Assembly (NCBI GenBank): GCA_014879835.1 | Contig: JACSRJ010000176.1 | Span: 1-57,116 of the forward strand | Source: Anaerolinea sp. | Lineage (GTDB): Bacteria > Chloroflexota > Anaerolineae > Aggregatilineales > UBA2796 | Reading direction: 5' to 3' | Length of the DNA: 57,116 nucleotides | Shown: positions 35,264 to 43,860 of the stretch, one piece after another | How positions within the stretch are numbered: position 1 is the first letter of the stretch | Layout: each line of letters begins with the position of its first letter | The notes under the pieces: generated by a model | What the model was told of the DNA's origin: nothing | Seen by the model: the letters and a program-made list of their open reading frames with translations, nothing else | The model's database searches: none | Made by a program: the position numbers and the translations under genes

Positions 35264-36868
35264 CTATTGGAGCAAATAATCAATCAGCATGGAGTTAATG
35301 ATCGTTTCCACCGGGGCGCGATCATCGGTGAACAATACCGTCGATGCGGTTGAGGGCACAAAGGCGCGGCTTGCAGCCTCTAGCGCCCGTCTCAGCAGCG
35401 GGTCTGCATCCGGCGGCAGCAGCGCCAGATTCGCGGCGAGGTTCGCCGGGGTGGTAGGATTGAGTGTACCGATCAAAATGGTGTTAAACGAATCAGGCAC
35501 ATCAAGGGTGTGGACGGTGGGGAAAACCTGCTGCATAGTATGGGTCATGGCCTCCACCAAGCGCCGATCTTGTAAGCCGGTTCGGGCGTTGGCGGTGCGC
35601 CCCACATTGATCACAGCCATCCCCTGTGGGCTAAGCCGCTCCCGCACTTCTCGGAAAAACTCGACGGTCGTTAAATGCCAAGGCACATAAGGCACCCGGT
35701 AGGCGTCGATGGCCACCACATCATACATGCCGGTGGTGAGCCGCAGCCCCAAACGCCCATCTTCGATGATCACCTTCAGATTAGGTTGATTCATCCCAAA
35801 ATAGCGCCGTCCAGCTTCCACAATATCAGGATCGATCTCAATCCCGTCGATGTTTACATCCGCCCCAAAGACCGCCGTATATTGAGTCGAGATCGTACCC
35901 GCGGCCAAGCCGATTACCGCCAGTGATTTGACCTGATCAGGGCGAAACGGTGGGGTGTTCACAAAAGGCGCGGCAAGGAACATATCCCATGTGCCCCCAT
36001 AAAAACCCCCATCCGGATGATAGACTGAATGAACCCCCTGCCCTTCGTTGAGGTACAGCTCGCGGGTGCCCGGTTTCCACAGTTCGACCCACTGCCCATC
36101 AATGATCCGCCCTAGCCCGGTCTTCAGTTCTGTGACTTGAATGTAGTTATAGGCGGAGTCTTTCTCCCACAACAGCGAGCGCCCTTCCGGGGGCGGACGC
36201 AAAGCGCCGCCGGGTGCAGTCAGGGTGAGCGCGATCAGGACGAGGGGCTGCCAGATCAGCCATACAGCCGCCCGCCTTCCCGCCTTGCCCTGACGAATCA
36301 AACCGATCAAAGCCACACTGAGAGCAACCCCTGCAAAGATCACAAAGGTGCGGGTGGTTCCGGCTTCGGGGATGAGCCACAGGGTCGGCAAGAATGTCCC
36401 AAGCAGGCTGCCCAAAGTGGAGATGGCATACATGCGCCCGCTAATCTTGCCCGCTGAGGCCGGGTCACTGACCGCAAGGCGAATGGCGAAGGGGGAGACA
36501 CACCCCAGAAGGGTGATGGGCAGGGCAAAGAGGCACAACACAGCTACAAACGAACCGAGCGCCGCCCCCGCCTGAAAGCCGATCACCGCTCCTGCTGCAC
36601 CGGAGAGTACCGGACGGGCCACAAAGGGAACCAATCCACCGAAGAACGCGCCCCAAGCGATAATCCGAAAAAAGGCGATCCGCGTGGGGAAGCGATCCGC
36701 CAGCCAGCCCCCCACAAAGTAACCAACGGTGAGGTAGAGCAGCATCAAGCCGATCACGTTTGCCCACACCAAATTGGAGGTACCAAAAACGTTGCCCAGC
36801 AACCGGGAAGCAGTCAATTCGATGGCGAGTGTGGTCATGCCACTTACAAACACAGCGATGATGAGCAT
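35264..36868 (-). CDS. Fused membrane/spermidine-synthase-like protein
   Basis: A 534-aa protein. The N-terminal half (1-215) holds about eight hydrophobic segments, starting with SGMTTLAIELTASRLLG. The C-terminal half is a spermidine-synthase-like methyltransferase fold: GLAAGTISTQYTAVFG (nucleotide-binding loop), NIDGIEIDPDIVEAGRRYF, IIEDGRLGL and VVAIDAYR. Related fused proteins are common in bacteria, often without proven polyamine activity. GAGGGG lies close to the ATG. It is the first gene of the operon leading to pepA, DUF1461 and kynU. Confidence 0.88.
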   Translation of the reverse strand: MLIIAVFVSGMTTLAIELTASRLLGNVFGTSNLVWANVIGLMLLYLTVGYFVGGWLADRFPTRIAFFRIIAWGAFFGGLVPFVARPVLSGAAGAVIGFQAGAALGSFVAVLCLFALPITLLGCVSPFAIRLAVSDPASAGKISGRMYAISTLGSLLGTFLPTLWLIPEAGTTRTFVIFAGVALSVALIGLIRQGKAGRRAAVWLIWQPLVLIALTLTAPGGALRPPPEGRSLLWEKDSAYNYIQVTELKTGLGRIIDGQWVELWKPGTRELYLNEGQGVHSVYHPDGGFYGGTWDMFLAAPFVNTPPFRPDQVKSLAVIGLAAGTISTQYTAVFGADVNIDGIEIDPDIVEAGRRYFGMNQPNLKVIIEDGRLGLRLTTGMYDVVAIDAYRVPYVPWHLTTVEFFREVRERLSPQGMAVINVGRTANARTGLQDRRLVEAMTHTMQQVFPTVHTLDVPDSFNTILIGTLNPTTPANLAANLALLPPDADPLLRRALEAASRAFVPSTASTVLFTDDRAPVETIINSMLIDYLLQ

Positions 36869-36970
36869 GTCCCCTCTTTTATTGATCGTGGTGGGAATGG
36901 CGAAATGAACCCGCCCCCGATCTTTCGCCGCACCGAGTCGTACAAGCGAAATCGCGCCGGGGGCAGCACC

Positions 36971-37432
36971 TTAACGGTTCTGAATCGACCAATCAAAACC
37001 GATTTCGGGATCATCAAAGGGGATGCGAAATTCATCCGGGGCTTTGGGGTTGTAGCTGTGGGTGGTGTGATAAAACATCAGTACAGGGGCATTGCCCAAC
37101 ACCTGATAACCGTGTGCAATGCCTTTGGGAATCAAGATGCTGAGAGGGTTATCTTCACCTGCAAAGATCACCTGTGTCACCTTAAAGGTAGGCGACTCAG
37201 GCCGGCGGTCGTACAAAACCACCCGGGCCATGCCGGAGGCAATGTACCAGATGTCATCCTGTTCTTGATGCCAGTGAAAGGCTTTGATCACACCGGGGTA
37301 GGTACGGGTGATGCTGGTCTGGCCAAACTGGCGCAGCAGGTGATCATCATCCCGAAGCACTTCACGGAAGTACCCACGATCATCACTGTGGGTGACCAGT
37401 TTTTTGATAATTACGTCGTGTATGGGAGGCAT
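36971..37432 (-). CDS. RmlC-like cupin, dTDP-sugar 3,5-epimerase family
   Basis: A 153-aa cupin. The pattern SDDRGYFREVLR, SITRTYPGVIKAFHWHQEQDD, YDRRPESPTF and IPKGIAHGYQVLG matches the RmlC family, with the conserved His/Gln region intact. True RmlC enzymes are usually about 180 aa and lie beside rmlABD. This one is shorter and alone, so it could act on another NDP-sugar or be a related epimerase. No Shine-Dalgarno precedes the ATG. The spermidine-synthase-like gene follows after 102 bases. Confidence 0.82.
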   Translation of the reverse strand: MPPIHDVIIKKLVTHSDDRGYFREVLRDDDHLLRQFGQTSITRTYPGVIKAFHWHQEQDDIWYIASGMARVVLYDRRPESPTFKVTQVIFAGEDNPLSILIPKGIAHGYQVLGNAPVLMFYHTTHSYNPKAPDEFRIPFDDPEIGFDWSIQNR

Positions 37433-37465
37433 GAGAATATGTATTGTTCCGGGGTCAAACGATAA

Positions 37466-37500
37466 AGGCGCTCTCCAACAATCTGGTCAGGGAGCGCCCT
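37466..37500 (-). terminator. Probable terminator after the small membrane-protein gene
   Basis: On the minus strand GGCGCTC pairs with GAGCGCC (extended by a G-T and a C-G pair), about 16-base loop, then TTTAT. It lies six bases past the stop codon at 37507 and just upstream of the cupin gene. Confidence 0.5.
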
Positions 37501-37506
37501 CGAACA

Positions 37507-37797
37507 CTAATCGGGGAGGATTTGAGTCCCCATAAAATAATCGAGCCAGATCACCAGAAAGAAGCCCATCGGCAGCGCGCATAAGGGCAGAAGAGGCACT
37601 TCTACAAAACTGATGGGCAAGCGGGCATCAAGCGGGATAGAAGGTTTCCCAAAAAGGGCTGGGAAAACGTAAAAAAGGACTGCTGAGATGACCGCCCCCA
37701 AGCCGAACGCAACCACCCATACCAAAAGGCGGCGGGCGTTTAAGGTGGGGTCTTGTTTTTCTTCCTGCGGTGATGCGCTGGAGGGTGCATCAGTCAT
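37507..37797 (-). CDS. Hypothetical small membrane protein
   Basis: A 96-aa protein with an acidic, Ser/Pro-rich cytoplasmic start (MTDAPSSASPQEEKQDPT) and two hydrophobic helices (about 24-46 and 66-86). No family was recognised. GGAG lies nine bases before the ATG at 37797; the frame continues 19 codons upstream but those have no support. Confidence 0.6.
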   Translation of the reverse strand: MTDAPSSASPQEEKQDPTLNARRLLVWVVAFGLGAVISAVLFYVFPALFGKPSIPLDARLPISFVEVPLLPLCALPMGFFLVIWLDYFMGTQILPD

Positions 37798-38082
37798 TGT
37801 AAAAAAGCTCCTTGGGCGATGTACGCCACTCACAACCATTAAGCCAGTGATCACAAAGTTTGGGACTTGAGGGGAATTTTAGCTAGAACTGATGCCGTCG
37901 TCAACACATGAGGTAAGTGGGCGGAGGGCAAAAGTATAGGGACTCTGAGTGGATCAGTGGGTCCAGTCAGACCTCCCCTAGATCGGCGCTAAAGCGAGGA
38001 TGTTCACTCCCTACATCCCCTTTTTTCAGAGTCGTTCATAAGGAGAGGGCGGGGCTGATCAGCGCACCGCACCAACCTCCCC

Positions 38083-38088
38083 TATAAT
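38083..38088 (+). promoter_or_regulatory. Probable -10 box for the DxD-protein gene
   Basis: Consensus TATAAT lies 50 bases before the start of the next gene. No matching -35 hexamer is visible at 16-18 bases. Confidence 0.35.
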
Positions 38089-38138
38089 GAGGCCAATATC
38101 GCTCGATAAAAGCTGAGTGGTGTGGAGGTTAAAAATCC

Positions 38139-39002
38139 ATGTGGATACCCAAATACTGGGCAAAAAGCATCCAAACGGTTCAGGGGACAGGTGGGCAGAA
38201 AGCGACCTTTTCGTGCTGGCAGTGGTCGGATCAAAGCCCTGAAGATGCCCGTCATAAAGCCGAGGACAGGGCGCGGCAGATCGCTCAGAAAATTCTCAAC
38301 CGGGAGACTTTAAACCGTTATGGTTACGGAGATCGTCCCCTGCGGGAGGAGGTACTACAATCGATCACCAACAGTGCTGGACAGCAGATCGCGGTTATCA
38401 CCCGGAACGCTTACGGGGCCCAAGTGCTGAATACTGCCAGTGCCATGTTCATCGATATTGATTTCCCCGACCCCGGCAAACAAAAACCTCCTGCTCAACG
38501 AGGATGGCTGTTTAATAGGCAACCTTCTGGCCCATCTAGTGACCCCGAAAGTGTATATACTCAAAAAGTAGCCGATTGGGCTGCTACCCGGCGCGATCTA
38601 GGAATCCGCGTCTATCGAACGCTGGCCGGGCTGCGCTGCCTGATCACCAACCAGCTTTTTGATCCCACTCAGGGACAAACCCTTGATATGATGCGCGAAC
38701 TGGAGAGCGATCCTCTCTACATTCGGTTGTGTCAGGCACAAGAGTGTTTCCGGGCGCGGCTCACCCCCAAGCCGTGGCGCTGTGGTGCCTCCCAACCACC
38801 TTCTACCTTCCCATGGGAAAGCACCAAGCAAGAACTAGATTATCGCCAGTGGGAACGCCGTTACGATCAAGCCAGCGCTGGATATATCACTTGCCGTTTG
38901 GTGATGCGTCTCGGGCCGGAGACGATCCATCCTGATGTGCTGCCTATCGTCTCCGTGCATGATCGTTACACCTGCTCCGATCCCAACGGTACATTGGCCT
39001 AA
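38139..39002 (+). CDS. Conserved protein of unknown function with DxD motif
   Basis: A cytoplasmic protein of 287 aa without membrane segments. Notable parts are MFIDIDFPD at about 105-113, DLGIRVYRTLAGLRCLITN around 152-170, DMMRELESDPLYIRLCQ and CFRARLTPKPWRC. I recall similar unannotated proteins in other bacteria but cannot name a Pfam family. A hydrophobic D-x-D followed by a basic strand is also found in archaeo-eukaryotic primase-like folds and in nucleotidyltransferases, but that link is speculation. GGAGG lies ten bases before the ATG. The gene is alone, convergent with PEP carboxylase. Confidence 0.8.
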   Translation: MWIPKYWAKSIQTVQGTGGQKATFSCWQWSDQSPEDARHKAEDRARQIAQKILNRETLNRYGYGDRPLREEVLQSITNSAGQQIAVITRNAYGAQVLNTASAMFIDIDFPDPGKQKPPAQRGWLFNRQPSGPSSDPESVYTQKVADWAATRRDLGIRVYRTLAGLRCLITNQLFDPTQGQTLDMMRELESDPLYIRLCQAQECFRARLTPKPWRCGASQPPSTFPWESTKQELDYRQWERRYDQASAGYITCRLVMRLGPETIHPDVLPIVSVHDRYTCSDPNGTLA

Positions 39003-39009
39003 AGTCTCT

Positions 39010-41697
39010 TTAGCCAGTAGTTTTCATACCCGCTGCGATCCCATTGATGGTAGACAGCACTGCCTCCAGCAGTGCTGTGCGCTCATCTGCCTCTGAGGGC
39101 AGGGATCGCAGTTTGGGCAGCAGGGACACCTGAATGAAGTTCAGGGGATCAACATACGGGTTGCGCCGTTCAATCGAACGCTGGATTACCGGAACGTTTT
39201 CGAGCAGAGACTCCTGTCGGGTGATGCGGCAGATGTAATCACAGGCACGCTCATGTTCAGCGCGGATGCGGGCGAAGATGGACTCGCGCAGCGTTGAATC
39301 GTTGACCAAACCGGCATAAAGGGCAGCGATATCCATATCTGCTTTGGCCAGATCAAGCTGGACGTTTTGCACCAGTGCGTTAAAAAACGACCAGCGCTCA
39401 TACATCCCGCGCAGGGTCTCGATCCCATCAGCGCGACTGGTACAAAAAGAGTCGATGGCTGCGCCAATACCATACCAACTGGGAATGATTGCCCGGCACT
39501 GCATCCATGAAAAAACCCATGGGATAGCCCGCAGCCCTTCAAAGCCGCCTTTGCGTCGTTTGGCAGGGCGCGAACTGATAGGTAGATTTGCTAGTTCATC
39601 AATAGGGGTGGCGTTTGACCAGTATTCGAGAAAGCCGGGTGTCTCATAGATCAACCCTCGATACGCGACTTTGCCAGCTTCCGCCAGATAATCCATAACC
39701 CCACGCCATGCTCCGGGAACCCCTTCCGCATGAGGGTCAGACCCAGCCGCGAGCAGCACTGCATTGAGAATCTGGTGCAGGTGACGCCGCCCGATCTGGG
39801 GATTGCTGTAGCGGTAAGCGATCACCTCTCCTTGTTCAGTGATCTTCAACTGACCGGGACGCGCCAGTGGCGGTGCCGCTAGAATCGCCTGATGAGTGGG
39901 CCCGCCACCGCGCCCGATACTCCCCCCACGCCCATGAAAGAGTTCCAACGCCACCCCATGCTTGCGACAGGTCGCGGCGAGCGCCTCCTGTGCAGTGTAC
40001 AAACTCCAGTTGGACGCCAAATAGCCGCCATCTTTGTTGCTGTCAGAGTAACCCAACATAATCTGCTGCTTATCCCCACGAGCACGCAAATGCTGACGGT
40101 AGGCTGGATTTTCAAAAAGGGTGGTGATGATTCCGGGCGCAGCGTGCAGATCGTCGATGGTTTCAAAGAGGGGCACAATATCAATTGCATTGTGAACCCC
40201 GACCTCGCGGGCCATCAGGAGCATTCCCAAAACGTCACTAGGAGCACTGGTCATGCTGGCCAGCACGGTATCAATGGACTCGCGTCCGTAACGCCGATGG
40301 GCCCGGGCGATCATGCGCCACAAGGAGATCACTTGATTGGTGGACTCGGAAAAATCCGGCTCTAGAGGAAACAGCGGACGTCGCCCTTCGATTTCACGGG
40401 TAAGCAGCGCCTGTCGTTCGGTTTCGGTAAGTTGGGCATACGCCTGTCCATAAGCGCCGAGAATCTCATCCAAGGCGGCGCTGAAGCGCCGTGCATCTTC
40501 GCGTACTTCGAGGGGCAGCAGGTGCAGCCCAAACATCTCAATTTTGGAGATCAAGCGCCGCAGGGCTCCGTTAGCCACCAATTCCCCCCGATTGTGACGT
40601 AGACTATCGCGCACCTGATACAGATCTTCAAGCAGTTCGCGGTTGGTGGGATAACCGTCACGATTAAGTTGTTCCCAGATTTTGTCCATTTTGTGGCGGT
40701 AGAGTTCACCCGGAAACTTGAACGCAAGGGACGAATCCCCCACCGATTGGGTGATGCTCTCCGAAATCGCCACCTCGCTGGCGGATTGGGTGAGATGATC
40801 ACGCAAAAAGGCGATCTCCCGCAGATAAACCTCACGGGACGCCTGTCGCATGGTCGCAAGAGTTTCTAGGGTCACATTGTCGGTCACATTGGGGTTGCCG
40901 TCTCGATCCCCACCGATCCATGTGGCATAGTGTAGGATGGGAGCAATATCCTCCCAATTCTCACCGGGGTAAGCAACCTCAAGGGCATGTTGAAGTTCCC
41001 CATGAATATCCACGGCCATATCCATCACTGCGGAGATGATAAAATACACACCAAAATCGACTTCATCAGCGACCGTAGCCCGTGCAGCGCGGGTAGGCCG
41101 GGTTTGCCACAACTCCTCGATCTCTTCTGCCAACCCTGCCTCGATCTGACGCTTCTCGCGGGAGAGCAGCCCACCACCGTTGTAGGCACTCAGCATCTGG
41201 GCGATATGGCGCAGTTTGATTAGGACTTCTTTGCGTTTTGCCTCTGAAGGGTGGGCGGTCAGAACGAGGCGAAGCCGGGTGCTGTTCAGCAGCTTACGCA
41301 TCTCGGTTGCATCCATCCCGTTTTGATGCAGTGCCCGTACCGCATTCTCAATGGACTCCTTGATGGCACCATTCATCTCACGCCCGCGCAGTACCCGAAT
41401 CCGCTGCTGATCCTCAGCAATGTTGATCAATTGGAAGTAGTTGCTAAAGGCTTTGATCAGCACCCGAAGCGACTCTAGATCAAGCCCGGCGATCTGGGTG
41501 CGCAGCGCTTCTCCGGCGGTGGCATCGCCTTTACGTCGGGCACGCGCTAACGAACGAATCTGCTCCACCAATTGAAACTGAGACTCACCATGCTGGGCCC
41601 GGATGACAGTGCCTAACAGGCCCCCAAGCAGGCGAATATCAGCGCTGAGCGCTCCAATCGATTCTCCGGAAGATTCCGCAAGAGGAGGAAGGGTCAT
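39010..41697 (-). CDS. ppc: Phosphoenolpyruvate carboxylase
   Basis: An 895-aa enzyme fixing bicarbonate onto PEP to give oxaloacetate, refilling the TCA cycle. Catalytic motifs are RLVLTAHPSEAKRKEV (active His), GGDRDGNPNVT, FHGRGGSIGRGGGPTHQA and the C-terminal RNPYVDPLNFIQVSLL, ending GMKTTG. The start at 41697 has AAGG upstream; the 26-codon extension overlaps the sortase gene. The sortase gene lies immediately upstream, its stop 11 bases away. Confidence 0.96.
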   Translation of the reverse strand: MTLPPLAESSGESIGALSADIRLLGGLLGTVIRAQHGESQFQLVEQIRSLARARRKGDATAGEALRTQIAGLDLESLRVLIKAFSNYFQLINIAEDQQRIRVLRGREMNGAIKESIENAVRALHQNGMDATEMRKLLNSTRLRLVLTAHPSEAKRKEVLIKLRHIAQMLSAYNGGGLLSREKRQIEAGLAEEIEELWQTRPTRAARATVADEVDFGVYFIISAVMDMAVDIHGELQHALEVAYPGENWEDIAPILHYATWIGGDRDGNPNVTDNVTLETLATMRQASREVYLREIAFLRDHLTQSASEVAISESITQSVGDSSLAFKFPGELYRHKMDKIWEQLNRDGYPTNRELLEDLYQVRDSLRHNRGELVANGALRRLISKIEMFGLHLLPLEVREDARRFSAALDEILGAYGQAYAQLTETERQALLTREIEGRRPLFPLEPDFSESTNQVISLWRMIARAHRRYGRESIDTVLASMTSAPSDVLGMLLMAREVGVHNAIDIVPLFETIDDLHAAPGIITTLFENPAYRQHLRARGDKQQIMLGYSDSNKDGGYLASNWSLYTAQEALAATCRKHGVALELFHGRGGSIGRGGGPTHQAILAAPPLARPGQLKITEQGEVIAYRYSNPQIGRRHLHQILNAVLLAAGSDPHAEGVPGAWRGVMDYLAEAGKVAYRGLIYETPGFLEYWSNATPIDELANLPISSRPAKRRKGGFEGLRAIPWVFSWMQCRAIIPSWYGIGAAIDSFCTSRADGIETLRGMYERWSFFNALVQNVQLDLAKADMDIAALYAGLVNDSTLRESIFARIRAEHERACDYICRITRQESLLENVPVIQRSIERRNPYVDPLNFIQVSLLPKLRSLPSEADERTALLEAVLSTINGIAAGMKTTG

Positions 41698-41707
41698 AGT
41701 TAGCCTT

Positions 41708-42238
41708 TCAGTATGCTGGTAAGGCGCGCACAATCCAACGTAAGGCGTAGCGTCCCCGTGCAGTGTTGGTGCCATCGCTGGTGCAGGTGATCAGAGTCAG
41801 AACTTCATAAGGTGTGGCTTGAACTGCGGCGAGTTCGGTAGGCTTGACCGCGAACGAACTGGTCACGGTATAGCGGTAGGTGATGTCCCCATAGATGATC
41901 TGGATTTCATCAAAAGGCAGCAGTTTGTTGAGGTTGACAAAAGGCCCCGGTTTGGTGGGGGTGAGTTCCACATGGGCGGCAATCCCAATATTGCCACCTT
42001 CACCGGGGTATGCCATACCCTGCAAATGTCCAGCGTATTTTGTTCCCAGACGGGCTACACTCCAACTGGTACGGGTTCGACGGGCGAGGATCACGGGCAC
42101 ATCCACCCCAATGGAAGGGATCACGATCCGATAGGTTTTGGCGGCTGCACTGCTGACAGATGTAGGCACTGAGAAGATGCTGCCGATCAAAACGGCAAGC
42201 ACGATCAGGATCAATGCCCGTTGAAAGCTTTTGGGCAT
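41708..42238 (-). CDS. Sortase
   Basis: A 176-aa transpeptidase with an N-terminal signal anchor (about 8-28). The catalytic residues are His89 (IGIAAHVE), Cys152 (LTLITCTSDG) and an Arg shortly after (GRYALR), with TLITC matching the TLxTC sortase signature. It should attach proteins with a C-terminal sorting signal to the wall or to each other. GGAG is eight bases before the ATG at 42238. No LPxTG-type substrate was found in the window, so substrates are encoded elsewhere. Confidence 0.88.
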   Translation of the reverse strand: MPKSFQRALILIVLAVLIGSIFSVPTSVSSAAAKTYRIVIPSIGVDVPVILARRTRTSWSVARLGTKYAGHLQGMAYPGEGGNIGIAAHVELTPTKPGPFVNLNKLLPFDEIQIIYGDITYRYTVTSSFAVKPTELAAVQATPYEVLTLITCTSDGTNTARGRYALRWIVRALPAY

Positions 42239-42558
42239 GGGGACGACTCCGCTGCATAAAACCAACTGGATGCCTTGATCTTAAAGTGTTGGAGCCGATT
42301 ACACAAATCTTTTGGGCAGGTTGCAGACAGGGAGCGCCGCAGCGGGCTTGAATGACTCTAGGCGTTACGCAATTGCCCCTCATCCCCGCTGCTTTGAAGG
42401 GTAGGTTCTTAAGGGAGGGAGGCGGGATTGGGGTTTCGTAGGGGCAGCCGCGTGTAGCTGCCCGGTATTTTACCTGCACAGTCCGGACGACGCCTGCGTC
42501 GTCCCTACGAAGGGTTTTGGTAGGGACAAGGCCTGTCTTGTCCGCCACCTACACCCCC
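42239..42558. other. Gene-free repeat-rich region
   Basis: Between the sortase and Lrp-type genes. It carries three consecutive palindromic modules (listed separately) and, near 42355-42380, a short stretch (AGGCGTTACGCAATTGCCCC) similar to the outer end of the element at the window ends. No credible ORF. Confidence 0.6.
42442..42543. repeat. Three palindromic GTAGGG-type modules in a row
   Basis: Hairpin 1: GGGCAGC at 42442-42448 with GCTGCCC at 42457-42463. Hairpin 2: GGACGACGC at 42485-42493 with GCGTCGTCC at 42496-42504. Hairpin 3: GGACAAG at 42524-42530 with CTTGTCC at 42537-42543. Each carries a GTAGGG or CCCTAC flank on one side. The shared flank with different inner palindromes suggests a mosaic repeat family. 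Confidence 0.75.
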
Positions 42559-42849
42559 TCATCCCTTCGGTTCATCATTCCCGATGGAAAACATGCGATC
42601 CATATCCTCTGGGGCGTAGGTTTTGAACGCAATCAGGGTCTCTGTGCGGGTGATAAAGGGAACCCCGCGCACTTTGCCCGCAATACAATCCGCGATCTCC
42701 TCGTTGGTGTGGGCACGCACGATGACCACCAGATCATATTGTCCCGCAACCGAAAAGACTTCGCTCACCTCGCTAAATTTGAGCAGGTGCTGGGCCACAT
42801 CATCCACCCGTGCCCGTTCCACATTGATCAGTACGATTGCCGCAACCAT
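42559..42849 (-). CDS. Lrp/AsnC ligand-binding (RAM) domain protein
   Basis: A 96-aa protein made only of the RAM effector domain: VAAIVLINVERARVDDVAQH, EVSEVFSVAGQYDLVVIVRA, then ITRTETLIAFKTY. It lacks the DNA-binding helix-turn-helix of full Lrp/AsnC regulators. Stand-alone RAM proteins bind amino acids and may oligomerise with full-length paralogues. AGGAG lies about nine bases before the ATG. It follows the epimerase gene by 46 bases, downstream of dnaG-rpoD. Confidence 0.88.
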   Translation of the reverse strand: MVAAIVLINVERARVDDVAQHLLKFSEVSEVFSVAGQYDLVVIVRAHTNEEIADCIAGKVRGVPFITRTETLIAFKTYAPEDMDRMFSIGNDEPKG

Positions 42850-42895
42850 AAAAGACTCTCCTCGAATCTCAAGTCCTCAATCAGCGCTCATCACG

Positions 42896-43852
42896 CTAAA
42901 TCTCTAATTCACCGTTGCGAATGAGCCATTCCACCGATTGTTGAACCGCTTGCAGTGATGTGTAGCGCGGCTCATATCCGATCAACCGGCGTGCTTTGGC
43001 GATGCTGGCATTGGGGCTGTGGGCGATATGATCCCATGTGGCCTCAGCATCCTCCGGGGTGACCGTATCGCGCCACATCTCCCACGGCAAAAAAGTTAGG
43101 CGAGCGTTTTGCCCAAACCATCCTGCAACGGCCTCCGCAAAGCCACGCAAAGTGAGCGCCGCTGGCGAAACGATATGAAAGTTCTCACCGATGGCCGCAC
43201 TTCGGTTGGCAAGCACATTGAGGCAGGCTGCGGCAATATCATCTGCATGGATATGATGGAGAGTCTCTAGCCCCAGATTAGGCAAGCATAGGGTCTCGCC
43301 CCGCGCCAGTTTTTGAAAAACCTCTGGGCTTCGGTTGCCGGCGGGGTTAACGGGCATCCAACCTTCACCCACAATATGCCCCGGATGGAGAATTGCCGCC
43401 GGGAAACCCTTACGGCGGGCTTCATCAAGGAGATAGGCTTCAATTGCAGCTTTTTGGACGCCATACTCACCAAAGGGATTGCGGGGCAGGCTTTCATCAG
43501 CAGGGACGACAGTGCTGTGTCCATGTACCCAGATTGTGCCACAGTGGATGAAGGTCTGGACTGAGCCGCGCAGGGCTTCCACCAGATGCTGTGCGCTGTC
43601 TAGGGTAAAGCAGATCAGGTCGATGACCACATCCGCTTTCAGATCGGCAATGCGCTGTCCAAATGAACCGCCTTCTTCTTCCCCCCGTCGGTCGGAGATA
43701 ACCATCTGCACCGACTTCCAAGCGGGGTGAGTCTGATAGGGAGCGCGCGCCCCACGACTGACATTGACCACCTCATGTCCCCCCGCAATCAAACGAGGGA
43801 TCAGGTAAGTGCCGATGTGCCCAGTGCCACCAATGACCACAATTTTCATCAT
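42896..43852 (-). CDS. NAD-dependent epimerase/dehydratase family protein
   Basis: A 318-aa Rossmann-fold (extended SDR) protein. It starts KIVVIGGTGHIGTYLIPRL (NAD-binding GxxGxxG) and has VVIDLICFTLDSAQHLVEAL and FIHCGTIWVHG. In place of the usual YxxxK, YGVQKAAIEAYLL carries Tyr and Lys four residues apart, so catalysis is possible. Substrate is unknown, possibly a nucleotide sugar. Two adjacent ATGs compete; GGAGG favours the second, three bases inside. It lies eight bases after rpoD on the same strand. Confidence 0.86.
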   Translation of the reverse strand: MMKIVVIGGTGHIGTYLIPRLIAGGHEVVNVSRGARAPYQTHPAWKSVQMVISDRRGEEEGGSFGQRIADLKADVVIDLICFTLDSAQHLVEALRGSVQTFIHCGTIWVHGHSTVVPADESLPRNPFGEYGVQKAAIEAYLLDEARRKGFPAAILHPGHIVGEGWMPVNPAGNRSPEVFQKLARGETLCLPNLGLETLHHIHADDIAAACLNVLANRSAAIGENFHIVSPAALTLRGFAEAVAGWFGQNARLTFLPWEMWRDTVTPEDAEATWDHIAHSPNASIAKARRLIGYEPRYTSLQAVQQSVEWLIRNGELEI

Positions 43853-43860
43853 ACCTCCGC

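Noticed and set aside
42485-42504. Perfect hairpin read as a terminator of the Lrp-type gene
   Set aside because: No T-run follows, and it belongs to a row of similar palindromes, so it is listed as a repeat.
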